64,000 nucleotides of DNA from positions 100,175,897-100,239,896 of the forward strand of contig NC_081407.1 of the NCBI RefSeq assembly GCF_030272615.1, in the 5' to 3' direction. Positions 50,704-61,599 of this stretch are shown piece by piece; the first letter of the stretch is position 1, and every line of letters starts with the position of its first letter. Both the position numbers and the translations under genes were made by a program. The DNA comes from Cryptomeria japonica (Eukaryota > Streptophyta > Pinopsida > Cupressales > Cupressaceae). Under the pieces are notes generated by a model, which was not told where the DNA came from, did no database searches, and saw nothing but the letters and a program-made list of their open reading frames with translations.

Positions 50704-51133
50704 TGTTGAAATGTGGCGACTGATCAGCAAAGTACTATACACTCAGCACGTATCCTTGCTGGGGTCTGGGGCCAGGCTGGGCCCCGGGCAGGGGTTCGGG
50801 GGCGGCAGCCCCCTTGAAAAAAATTTTTGCCATTTTTCATTGATGAAAACCGACATTGTAATAAAACCCTAAAAAGGCCAACTTTGTTTGTTGCCCTAAA
50901 AACGCATGTTATAAGCGGTTGGGATGCTTAAGGCATTGTAAGGTTGATGTACTATTTTTGCTGGATAATAAGAAAGATTGGACGGCTGTGTATGGTGGAC
51001 GTAACCCATTCTGGGTGAACCACATTAAATCTCTGTGTTATTTGTGTCCTGTTTTATTTCTTTATCTTTCATATTTAAATCTACATATAATTGTTAGTTC
51101 ATATTTGCTTTGGATCTGCTTGAAACCCTAGCA
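50704..51133 (+). repeat. 5' LTR of element F
   Basis: 430 bp, TGTTGAAATG to CCCTAGCA. It differs from the 3' LTR at 12 sites by my count, all transitions, plus one A/T change in a homopolymer junction and one length difference. Confidence 0.95.
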
Positions 51134-51135
51134 AT

Positions 51136-51147
51136 TGGTATCAGAGC
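51136..51147 (+). promoter_or_regulatory. primer binding site, tRNA-iMet type (element F)
   Basis: TGGTATCAGAGC, two bases after the 5' LTR. Confidence 0.95.
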
Positions 51148-51184
51148 GAGGTTTTCTATAAATTGGCAGGACTTTCAGATTTGA

Positions 51185-54100
51185 GTGGGAGCAATGAAGG
51201 ATTCCAAATTCAAGGTTGAAAAGTTTAACGGCCAGAATTATCAGTTATGGAAAATGCAGATGGAGGATTACCTGTATCAAAAGGATTTGTGGCGGCCATT
51301 GGAAGGAAAGGCAAAGAAACCCACCACAATATCAGATGAAGAGTGGGACATTTTAGATAGAAAGGCACTGGGATCCATTCGATTGTGCCTTGCGTTGTCT
51401 GTAGCATTCAATATAACAGAAACAAAAACGACTGTAGATTTGATGGCAACATTGGCTAAGTTGTATGAGAAACCCTCAGCTTCGAATAAGGTATTTCTTA
51501 TGAAGCGTTTGTTTAATTTGAAAATGAGTGAGGGAGGATCTGTAGCGGAGCACTTAAATGAATTTAATACAATTACTAGTCAATTGTCTTCGGTAAAAAT
51601 TATCTTTGCAGAAGAGGTTAGGGCTCTCTTGATTTTATGTTCTTTGCCAGAAAGCTGGAATAACTTGGTTATGGCTGTAAGTAACTCTGTCTCTGGTAAA
51701 AACACTTTGGTATTTGATGATATTGTTGGTGTTATCCTAAGTGAGGAAATGTGAAGGAAAAGCACAGGTGAGACTTCAACATCATCAGGTAGTGTTTTGA
51801 ATGTGGAGAACAAAGGAAGATCAAAGAAAAGAAGAAAAGGCCCTGGGAATGAGAAGTCGCGAGGGAAGTCAAAGAAACGACGCTCTCAATCTAGAGGAAA
51901 AAAAGATTGTTGGTACTGCGGAAAGCCTGGTCATCTAAAGAAAGACTGTTGGTCTCGGAAAAACAAAGAAGGAGACAAAAATGAAAATGACAGTAAGGAA
52001 GCTAATATTGCAAGTAATACTTTACAAGATGCTTTAATCTTATGTTTGGATAATGTTAATGATTCTTGGGTAATAGATTTTGGGGCTTCATTTCATGCTA
52101 CACCCCATAGAAAATATTTTTTAGATTATGTTCAAGGTGATTTTGGACAGGTATATTTGGGTGATGATGAGCCCTGTCAAATTGTTGGAAAAGGAAAGAT
52201 AAAGATCAAGTTGCAGAATGGTAATGACTGGTTTCTGCAGGAGGTAAGACATGTTCCTAATTTAAGAAGAAATTTAATTTCTGCAGGGCAACTAGGTAGT
52301 GAAGGTTGCATAGTTACCTTCTCAGACAATATGTGGAAGGTCACTAAAGGATCATTAGTAGTAGCTAAAGGTGCGAAGGTAGGCACATTATATCTGTGTA
52401 CTGGTAACACTTACTCTACCTTAGCTGCTACAGATAAAGTTACTGCAGGGACAACAACAATAAATGTTGCAAGAACAGATTCGATAATGTGGCACCATAG
52501 GCTTGGGCACATGAGTGAGAAAGGGATGAAAATCCTTCACTCCAAAAATCTATTGCTAGGACTAAAGAAGATTGATTTAGAGTTCTGTGAAAACTGTGTT
52601 TATGGTAAACAGAAAAGATTCAAATTTCTCAAGGTTGGGAAAGAGAAGAAGAGTGAGAAGTTAGAGCTTGTACATTCAGACGTATGGGGACCGGCTCAGG
52701 TATCATCTCTTGGTGGCTCTTGTTATTATGTTATTTTTATTGATGACTCAACCAAAAAAACATGGGTATATTTCCTAAAACAAAAATAAGATGTTTTTGA
52801 AACTTTTAAGAAATGGAAAGCTTTGGTTGAGAATGAGACAGGAAAAAAGTTGAAGTGTCTCAGATCGGATAATTGAGGTGAGTATTGCAGCAAAGCATTT
52901 GAAGATTACTGTTTCTTAAATGGGATTCGAAAGCAGAAGACAGTTCCAGGAACTCCACAGGAAAATGGTGTGTCAGAGAGAATGAATAGGACTATCATGG
53001 AACGTGCGAGGAGCATGAGATTGCATGCTGGATTGCCCTTACATTTTTGGGCAGATGTTGTACACACTGCTGTCTATTTGATAAATAGAGGACCTTCAAC
53101 CCCTTTGGATGGTGGTATTCCAGAGGAGGCATGGACTGGTAAAAAGGTAAATTATTCTTTTCTAAAAACTTTTGGTTGCGAAGCTTTTGTCCATGTTGAT
53201 AAAAAAAACAGAACCAAGCTTGATGCTAAATCTCAGAAATGTACCTTCATTGGATATGGGATAGATGAATATGGCTATCGGTTATGGGATTTTGAAAATA
53301 AGAAAATAATTAGAAGTAGAGATGTTATATTTAATGAGAAGGTTATGTATAAAGAACAGATGCAGGAAAAGAAGCATGAACAGGACAAACAAGAATATGT
53401 GGTGTTGGATGAGATTCCTGAAAATGAAATGCCACAGGTACCTGATGCTCAGCAACAACAGATTGTCCCACAAACTCCTGCAAGTGTTAGACGTTCTATG
53501 AGGACAAGTAGACCCCCTGAAGATTTTCTCCTTCTTTGTATTCTATTTTATTAACGGATTCTGGTGAACCAGAAGAATATGAAGAAGCAATGCAAGTAGA
53601 TGCCAAACAATAGTGGGAACTAGGCATGAAAGAGAAGATGGACTCCTTGATGAAAAATAAGACTTGGGACTTAGTCCCTTTACCTGCAGAAAAAAGAGCC
53701 TTGCCTAACAAATGGGTTTATCGACTGAAGGAGGAGGAAGGAGGTCAGAAAAGATATAAGGCCAGACTTGTGGTAAAAGATTTTGCACAGAAAAAGGGTA
53801 TAGATTATGATGAAATATTTTCTCCAGTTGTAAAAATGACTTCAATTAGAACTGTACTTAGTCTTGTGGCTGCAGATGATTTACATCTTGAACAATTAGA
53901 TGTCAAAACAGCTTTTCTCCATGGAGATTTGGAGGAGGAAATTTACATGTTGCAACCACAGGGATATGAGGTCAAAGGTAAGGAGAACTTGGTGTGCAGG
54001 TTGAAGAAAAGTCTGCATGGCCTAAAGCAAGCACCCCGACAATGGTATTTAAAATTTGATAGTTTCATGGCTGAACACGGTTATCATAGATGTCATTCTG

Positions 54101-55074
54101 ATCATTGTGTATATTTTAAGAGATTTGATAATGGCAGTTATATTATCCTGTTGCTTTATGTTGATGACATGCTTGTTGCTGGGTCTAACATGCAACATAT
54201 AAATGATCTTAAACAGAAATTAGCCAGGTCATTTGCTATGAAGGATTTGGGTGCAGCTAAGCAAATTCTCGGTATGAGGATTACACGGGACAGGAAAAAT
54301 AGAACCTTGAATTTGTCCCAAAGTGAGTATATAAAGAAGGTGTTGAAAAGATTTAACATGCAGGATGCAAAAGCACTTAGTACACCTTTGGCTAGTCATT
54401 TCAAATTGACTAAGGAGATGTGCCCAAAGGCACAGGAAGAGGTTAATAAAATGTCTAACATCCCGTATTCATCAGCTGTTGGTAGTCTGATGTATGCAAT
54501 GGTATGCACAAGGCCAGATATTGCACATGCAATGGGAGTTGTGAGCAGGTTTATGAGTAATCCGGGTATGGAACATTGGAATGCTGTGAAATGGATTCTT
54601 CGGTATTTGAAAGGAACTACTACGAAGGCATTATGTTTCAAAGGATCTAATGTTGCTCTGAGTGGATTTGTTGACTCTGATCTGGCGGGTGATATTGATT
54701 CACGGAGGAGTACTACAGGGTATGTTTTTACTATAGGGGGAACTGCAATCAGTTGGATTTCTAGGCTGCAAAAGGTTGTTGCACTTTCAACCACTGAAGC
54801 TGAGTATGTTGCTGCTACAGAAGCCAGCAAGGAGATGATTTGGTTGCAATGTTTTCTGAAGGAATTGGGTCAGACACAAGAGGATAGCCCATTGTATACT
54901 GATAGCCAGAGTGCCATTCATCTTGCAAAGAACTCTACTTTTCATTCAAGGACAAAGCACATTCAGCTCAGGTACCACTTCATCCGGACTATTTTGGAGG
55001 AGGGTCAGTTACGGCTTGAGAAGATTCACACAAGTGAGAATCCTGTCGATATGTTCACAAAGGTAGTTCCATAG
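51185..55074 (+). pseudogene. gag-pol: gag-pol polyprotein of element F
   Basis: The first ATG used is at 51185 or 51194, 50 bp after the primer site. Order: gag (51185-51754), zinc knuckle C-X2-C-X4-H-X4-C near 51908, protease near 52070, integrase with HHRLGH and CENC (about 52490-52600) and core VHSDVWGP, then RT and RNase H (53626-55074). RT keeps LLYVDDMLVAG near 54155; RNase H keeps TDSQSA and TKHIQLRYHF. Damage: stops at 51752, 52787, about 52873 (in the SDN-GEY motif of integrase) and 53611, and a one-base frameshift near 53525. The protease motif reads DFGAS instead of DSGAS. Around 1,300 codons in all, a normal copia length. Not autonomous as it stands. Confidence 0.95.
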
Positions 55075-55202
55075 GAGAAGCTGATTTCTTCATCAGTTTC
55101 TGTTGGTCTTCTTGATTGATAATTGTGGAATTTATACCAGTCAAGTCCTAGTGTTTTATCCAGCGGATGTTGCATGTACAGTGGTGTCATGTAGTATCAG
55201 TT

Positions 55203-55255
55203 TCCAAGTGGGAGATTGTTCGGTGTGGAGCCTGATTAGTCTCCAAGTGGGAGAT
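55203..55255 (+). promoter_or_regulatory. duplicated polypurine tract (element F)
   Basis: AAGTGGGAGAT at 55245-55255 abuts the 3' LTR. The same phrase, with CCAAGTGGGAGATTGTT, occurs about 42 bp upstream at 55203-55220. Confidence 0.85.
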
Positions 55256-55717
55256 TGTTGAAATGTGGCGACTGATCAGCAAAGTACTGTACACTCAGCA
55301 TGTATCCTCGCTGGGGTCCGGGGCCGGGCTGGGCCCCGGGCAGGGGTTCGGGGGCGGCAGCCCCTGAGAAATGTGGGGGTTCGGGGCGGCAGCCCCCTTG
55401 AAAAAAAATTTTGCCGTTTTTCGTTGATGAAAACCGACATTGTAATAAAACCCTAAAAAGGCCAACTTTGTTTGTTGCCCTAAAAACGCATGTTATAAGC
55501 GGTTGGGATGCTTAAGGCATTGTAAGGTTGATGTACTATTTTTGTTGGATAATAAGAAAGATTGGACGGCTGTGTATGGTGGACGTAACCCATTCTGGGT
55601 GAACCACGTTAAATCTCTGTGTTATTTGTGTCCTGTTTTATTTCTTTATCTTTCATATTTAAATCTGCATATAATTGTTAGTTCATATTTGCTTCGGATC
55701 TGCTTGAAACCCTAACA
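55256..55717 (+). repeat. 3' LTR of element F
   Basis: 462 bp. It has a 32-bp gain made of a second copy of the GGTTCGGGGCGGCAGCCCC region near 55340-55400. It ends CCCTAACA and is followed by the ATAAG duplication. Confidence 0.95.
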
Positions 55718-57802
55718 ATAAGCATGGGAATGGTATCGCCATACCTATTTCATTGGGAAGTTCAATTGAATTGTGTCCTAATTCTCAAGTAGCCGAAGAT
55801 GCAAAAAAGGAACTATCTTTGTATTCATTTACATCCTTCGCCTCGAGAGGGAATTTTGATCCTAATGGTCATATGGAAGAGACAGTTGGGAAGAAGTACA
55901 GGCATGTGTTTTAAGTAGAGGACTTCTGGATGAATGTTCAGGATGATGTAGAAGTAAAAAGGAAGATGCACTCTAGGTTACCTTTGGATCTTATCAGGAA
56001 ATTGAAAGTTTATAGAGTAGCTGACCAAGCACAGGACAGTGGTAGATATCTCCAATCCTCCTATGAGAAGGAAGACAAGGAAGTAAAGATAGATTGGGAT
56101 GAACAAGAAGTTGCAGACTTAAGAGCATTGATGGACCCAGTTTTGAGTTGTACTCGCAAATGGGTAGATGTCCAACATCAAAAATTGAAGGAACAAAATA
56201 TAGCCATGACATTCAACCTAGAAGCAAGAACAGAAGAAGGAGAAGCAAGTGTAAGTGAGAACACTTCTCATTCCAAGGGGTCAAAGAGAAAGGAGGGACC
56301 TGAGAAGAGAGAACCATCCAAGAAGAAACAAAAGGTGAATCATGATCGTCCATCGAGTACTTCTTCTAGACATGAAAAGGAGATAAGTCAAGGAGAGGAT
56401 CAAAGAGAGAAGGTGTATGAAGTAGATGAGTCTATGGAATCCACAGTGCAGAATAATAAACAAAGCAAAAGACGAACACCTCAGCACTCATCAAGTCAGT
56501 CTCTTCCTCTCCAAGTTGGTGCTAATGAGCAACAAGAAGAAAAGAACGATGATGAAGCAACATCCCCTTTCAAAGCCGAGAGACCTCTACCTGAGGAAAT
56601 ACAGGTAAGGGAGAGAAAATCTTCCATTCCAGATTGGGTAAAAGAAAGACTTACGAGGGTAGTTGTGGTTGAAGATGAAGAGCAAGTATTTGATTTGGAA
56701 GGTCTTCTAGGAAATTCTCAAGAAGAAATCGAAAGAAAGAAGGCTACAAAGATGTCAAAAGTAATTAAAGATGATGCAGGATCCAGGAAGATACAGGTAG
56801 CTACACCAGCAGTGGACAAGTACGAAGATGAGATTATGGCAGAAGAATATGATTTAGAGACTTTTGATCTTGGTCCACTTACCTCCGAGCAAGCTATGAA
56901 AGAAGCAACCGATTTAGTAATGATAAACTAAAGGAAGAAATGGAAAAAAAAATAAGAGGTAGGAAAAGGAGGTTGATGCTTGGAGGAATTATTTTAGCCA
57001 CCTTAATCAACTGTTAAGACGACAGGATCCAACAATCTCACCCTTGCAGGCACTCCCTCCTGAGTCAATAAATGAGGCAGAAAAGATGAAGAACTTAGCC
57101 CAACTCATGCGTACGTGGATAGATGGATCCTACAAGGTAGCCATGGAGTTTGTAGCAAGAATGATGAAGACAATCCACAGAGATATCCAAGTCCTTGAGA
57201 TAATTCATAATCTAGTAGTGACTGTGGATGCCTTCACTCACACTAGAGATATTGTCATCCCTGTATTACAGGTGGTAAGAAGGACATCAAGACAGGTTTT
57301 AGCACAAGAGAAGATAATTGATGGAGGAACCCATAATCTTCTACAATGGTCAACTTTACTCCAAATGAAGGAAGTTCTATTCGAGGACATCAATAGCAAA
57401 TGCAGTCGAGTCGAAGATACTATCCATCCTATTCAGGATAAGGTGTTTGATGTATTATGTACAATCCTTGACAGAAGAATAGAGATCGAAACAGATGTGG
57501 ATGTCCAAGAATTGGAAGATAGGATCAAGGTTATTTTTTGCAAAGAGAACATGATCACAGAAAAGCAGCGAGATCAGATGTATGCTACTATGTTCCTGAT
57601 CGAGAAAACAAAAAAACTAGAGCATGGATGGGAGATGACCCTTCTTGCAGCTTTTGATCAGGTCCTTCACTTGGAGGAGCGGATGAAGAACCTGCATGAG
57701 ATTCCCATTGCAGAATTTGAAGGGTTTACGTCCAAATTCATTGAATATGCCAGAAAAGAACATAGAAAAGGGAACAAAATTCTAGATGAAAAGTTGTTAT
57801 GA

Positions 57803-58856
57803 AATGATGTGGCAATTAAATTCCTATTGGGCTATGTTTCCTCGTTATTTGTGCCAATTTCTATTGGCTATGGAATGATAGTACTTATCTAAATAGGGTT
57901 ATTTTGTAATAAACCCTAATTAGGGTTTAGGTGTCAAAATCTCAGCCTTTGATCTTCTTTAGATCCAGGTTGTTCATTGTATTTGAGAGTGCTATATAAG
58001 CCCTCACTCAATTCATTTTAAAGAGTTAGAGAAAAGAGAGAAGAATAATAAGATTGTTAGCAGCAGAGATAGAAGTAGTGAAGAGAGAAAGTTAAACAAT
58101 TGTTGTTATATTTTGCTATGAGATCAATGAAATATTTAAGTTATGGTGTTTTATTGCAATCTTTGTGGCTTTTTACATGGTTGTTTATCTTCTTGAATCA
58201 CTCTTAGTGGAGATAAGTGCTTACATTTTAGAACTAGATGAATGTTGTGTTTGATCTTTTGGTAAGACTCATAGTCCAAACCACTAGCCCCTTACTAATT
58301 GTAAGCATGCCTTGTGTGGTCAACTGGAGATATTAAAATAATTTAAGAGTTCAATCATTATTTGAGATATTGATGTGTATCTTATTGATAGTATCCATTT
58401 CATTGATGATTCGAAAATCATTGAATTTCTTTAGAAGATCGCACCAATTCCAGTAGAGTTATTCTTTGGCGATACTGAAATTGGTAGAGTTTCACCAAGA
58501 TCACTCCCCATTTAGTCATTCTTAGGCCTAGTTTAGCAAAGCCTTCTCGAATCCCCTATCTTTTGCCCTTTTTTGAAACATTATTTAATATTAGGAAAAT
58601 CTAGTTCCTCATTGAAAAAGTAGTTGCAAGAACTAGCTTTCATAGAAAGTACGTAAGGCCCCTTGATGAAACAGAAAACACAATGAACACCGGTGATTAT
58701 CCACAAGTAGAGAACCTACATATCAGAACCTTGGAGCTGCTCCGATTGATCCTTCGGCGAAGTCTTCAGCATTCGAAGAAGCTTTATTCAAGAGAGGATA
58801 AGGTACCTTTAGGTATTTTATTCTGTGTTTGGTCGTGTACAAAAGACACATCAACA
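57803..58856 (+). promoter_or_regulatory. R-U5-like 3' end of unit C with TATA box
   Basis: TATATAAG at 57993-58000 is followed by a purine-rich leader. An AATGAAATATTTAAG stretch near 58127 may serve polyadenylation. The U5-like segment ends CATCAACA. Layout and several phrases match the end of solo LTR A (AATTGTTGT, ATCAAT, TTGGTGTTT-like text). Confidence 0.55.
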
Positions 58857-60149
58857 GGTATGCATGGAGAGATGGAAAAAGTATGAATTCCATGACCAAG
58901 AGCAAAATGAGCCCTAGCACCAAGGAGGGGCACCAAAATGGAATGCTCAGGGAAGATGTGCAAGGAATGGAATTCCTTCCACAGAGAGAAATAGCGCCTA
59001 GACATGAGGGAGGGCGCTAAAATGGATGACTCACAGAAAACTTTGAAAATCATGAATTCCTTGGCCAAGTCAAAATGCCGCCTAGGAACAAAGGAGAGAG
59101 CTTTGCATGAAATTGTTGCAATAAGTTTTTGAGAAAATAATAGTGAAACATTGTTCTCTGATGGTGTCCACTAAAGTTATTTTTTCAAAACTTGCATGGT
59201 TTCACCTTCCTCACTTAGAGTAGAAATAGTGAAGTGTTTTGATTTCAATGGAGAATGTAATGGTGTCTGATGAATTTCCATGATTCATACTTTTTGCATC
59301 TTGCTGATTGAGACTTGCAGTGTAAAGTTAGTCTGAGCCCCTTAAATTTGTGCTAAGTTCGATTGTGGATAGTCGTTTGGATTGCGTCGTTTTTGGGTAT
59401 TCAAATGTACTTTCTCGATTTGAAAATCCTCTAGCATCCCCAGAAGATTGCACTGGTTCTTGCAGAGTTGTAGTTGAGCTTGGCGAAGCAGAGCTTGGTT
59501 TATTTGGAATTTGTCCACCAAAGCACTATTCATTGTTATCACTGCCCTTAGGAGTAGATTTAGATCCTTCTAAACCCTTTCCTTTTTACTTTCAGTTCAT
59601 TTTAGTCCATCCGAAGTAGAAGCATCACAGAATTGCCATATCTGATGATGGAGTTCCAGCCACAACAAATAAGTGAAAGAATGATGCAAACGTAAGGCCC
59701 CTTGGATTACCAACAAACACGTCAACCAACTGAGTCACGTCCGTAACATAAAGGAACCTTGGGGTCGATTGTTTGAACTTTCTGCAATCTTAGCATGCAA
59801 TCGTACTTTGATCAAGAGAGAGTGAAGTGACCATTAGGCAACTTTATTCTGTGTTCGACGTAGTCATTAAAAAAACGTCAACAGTGACAACTCCCACAAA
59901 AGTAATCTACCTCTTCTTAGAATTTAATCTTACACTGGTGTCCATTGTAGCAAACATTTCGTAAGGAGAGACAAAGCCAACAATGCAGAAGTGAGAGCCA
60001 AATAACTTCATCAATTGCCATAAGAGAGCTATGGGAAATAATCTTGTACAATTCTTTATTGGAAATCAAATTATTGTGATATCTACATATCTTATTCGAC
60101 CACCAATCTTAATTGTCATTACAACTAAGAAAATATTTTATTGTGTATC

Positions 60150-60592
60150 ATAAAAATCACATGTTCGTAGGATTTGGGAAATTAAAGGTGGCGCCAAACA
60201 ACTCCAAACCATCCATGTTATTGCTGACTTGTCTCCATATTCGCTTCTCTATACACATGCTAGATAGAGAATGATGCAAGGGGTCAACATTAGGCCACAG
60301 CTCGTGTAGAATGTTATTGATTTTCAAATTAAGAGTTCCTCTTGTTCTAATGGCAGTGAAAAGGATCATTAAATCACCTCCATTTTGAATGAAGGATCAT
60401 GGTACCTTTTAAATCTCTGATAATGCTACACACACTAGAAGTGCCCAAATTGCCTCTCTTAGCCCCATTGAGATTCAATTTCTGCCAACCAGCAAGAGGG
60501 GTTTGCCATTTTATACTTTATACTATCTCTCTAGATTGGAGGAGAATTAATTCTTCCATCCCCTTGAACAAACAATCTTTGTTAATAAATTT
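60150..60592 (-). pseudogene. LINE-type RNase H remnant
   Basis: Minus-strand translation near 60500-60410 reads AGWQKLNLNGAKRGNLG and then IIRDLKGTM. This matches the start of the RNase H domain at the C terminus of plant LINE ORF2 and related proteins (GW-KLNFDGA-KGNPG pattern). Further left, MDGLELFGATFNFP resembles its end. One expected Asp of the first motif is Asn and several stops interrupt. The hAT element at 60593 is inserted next to or within it. Confidence 0.6.
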
Positions 60593-61419
60593 CTAGGTTA
60601 CCGGGTTCGCCTCTAGGCCCCCTGGTACGGGTCCGGGTTCGACCGGGTCCGTGGTACGGGTCCGGTTCGACCTAGGTTCGACCAGGGTTCGAAAAACCCA
60701 GAGTCGAACCGAACCCGAGCGGACCCAATCGAACCTGGGCGGCTAGGCGGCCCGTAAAGTCAAAAAACAATGCAAATTTAATTTTTTTTTCAATTCCGCC
60801 TTGTAAAAAGTGAAAGTTATAACCTTAAAAAGCAGAAAATTAGACGTCTTAAAAAAACAGAAAACTGATGCACGCCATGGAGTTCCGTGTGGGTTTGAAG
60901 GTTGTGATTTGGTGTTGGCGGTGGGGGCGCTACCCCTCGACCCCGCCCTAGGCGCTGCCCCGGGACCCTACAAGGGGCGTTGCCCCTCGACCCCGCAAGG
61001 GGCGCTGCCCCCAGACCGCGTTGGGGGCGTTGCCAGCAAAATCCAGGTCCTCAATTTGAAAAATTAAACTTGAATGTTCTTAGTTTGAATCCATTTAATG
61101 ATCAAACTTTAAATTGTTGAAAGTTGAAACAATGATACTTGAATATTTTATCATTTTGATATTAGACTTGATGTATATGATGCTGTTATGGTATGATCAT
61201 GATGCTACGATTACAAGTTTATGTCAGTTTTGTTGTTTATATGATGCTATGTGACATGCTAATCTTAATTCATGCTTATAGGTTGCATATATATATAATT
61301 TACATGTTTTTGTACTAACGAACCCAAACAAACCCAAACCCCTTTTCAAAATTTTGCCGTACCGGCATACCAGGTTCTTCGAACCCAAACCGGTGCCCGA
61401 TCCCGAACCGGTAACTTAG
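60593..61419. mobile_element. hAT-type non-autonomous DNA transposon
   Basis: 827 bp with imperfect terminal inverted repeats: left CTAGGTTACCGGGTTCG, right (inverted) CTAAGTTACCGGTTCG. It is flanked by the 8-bp direct repeat ATAAATTT at 60585-60592 and 61420-61427. An 8-bp duplication and these ends are typical of hAT. Subterminal GGGTTCGACC-type words are repeated near the left end. No transposase is encoded. Confidence 0.85.
60924..61036. repeat. GC-rich 25-bp repeat inside the hAT element
   Basis: About five units around GGGGCG(C/T)TGCCCC, 23-26 bp apart, each itself an imperfect palindrome. It contrasts sharply with the AT-rich flanks. Confidence 0.8.
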
Positions 61420-61439
61420 ATAAATTTTAATTAATCAAT

Positions 61440-61553
61440 CATTAATAGATTTTAATATAATCCCAAATGAACTCTTCTATTGTCAATAAAAATTAATCAA
61501 GATTTGTTAATAAATTGTGAATCGTCTATTAATAGATTTTAATATAATCCCAA
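61440..61553. repeat. short direct repeat
   Basis: ATTAATAGATTTTAATATAA followed by TCCCAAA occurs at about 61440-61467 and 61527-61553. Confidence 0.75.
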
Positions 61554-61599
61554 AAACTATATTATACCAAATCATTGTATCACCTTAAATGAGTTGAAG

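Larger units (their letters stand above)
50704..55717 (+). mobile_element. Ty1/copia retrotransposon, full length, lightly mutated (element F)
   Basis: LTRs 50704-51133 and 55256-55717, target duplication ATAAG at 50699-50703 and 55718-55722, primer site 51136-51147, polypurine tract 55245-55255. A single gag-pol frame is broken by four stops and one frameshift. The zinc knuckle CWYCGKPGHLKKDC and overall pol sequence are closest to Tork-type copia elements (inference). It is the youngest layer of the nest. Confidence 0.95.
49582..57802 (+). pseudogene. large unrecognised ORF of unit C, split by copia element F
   Basis: Segment 1 is 49582-50703 (374 codons). Segment 2 resumes at 55723 in the same frame after F and one ATAAG duplicate are discounted. 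It runs to 56931 with one internal TAA at 55912. Segment 3 is 56963-57802 in another frame, the shift lying near an A9 run at 56944-56952. Together they make about 1,065 codons. The N-terminal 370 residues look globular and contain YLSEEAISEAFHLPEP and FFFDKWMFFFIQVI. The middle is charged and of low complexity, with a basic KKKQKV cluster that could be a nuclear signal. The last 280 residues look helical. I recognise no catalytic, gag or pol motif. N-terminal resemblance to plant-mobile or transposon-associated proteins is only impressionistic. Confidence 0.75.
45369..58856 (+). mobile_element. LTR-like unit C with an internal gene, interrupted by copia element F
   Basis: Starts TGTTGTGACC and ends ACACATCAACA, flanked by GGTAT at 45364-45368 and 58857-58861. 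Without F it is about 8.47 kb. In order it holds: two 5' hairpins (45373-45407), the 16-copy palindrome array (45852-48595), a TATA-like box (49060) with a 5' UTR intron, an open frame of about 1,065 codons (49582-57802), a second TATA box (57993), and an R-U5-like end related to units A and B. I find no second LTR, primer binding site, polypurine tract or RT. Either the gene sits within a giant U3, or two LTRs collapsed by deletions. Confidence 0.78.
44245..59883 (+). mobile_element. LTR unit B, interrupted by element C
   Basis: Starts TGTCGTGACG and ends AACGTCAACA, flanked by GTGAC at 44240-44244 and 59884-59888. Without nested C it is 2,146 bp (44245-45368 plus 58862-59883). The first part holds repeated short words around CTATTTTTAGTAAG and, at about 45250-45368, tandem copies of a unit containing GGCGCCAAAGTAGGGTAT. 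The last part is U5-like, sharing CGTAAGGCCCCTTG, TTATTCTGTGTT and terminal CAACA with units A and C. No coding capacity, primer site or polypurine tract is seen, so I read it as a solo LTR of the A/B/C family. Confidence 0.85.

Noticed and set aside
50681-50872. Short open frames in the copia F LTRs, repeated at 55265-55456 and 55503-55715
   Set aside because: They occur in LTR sequence only and differ between the two copies; no evidence of translation.
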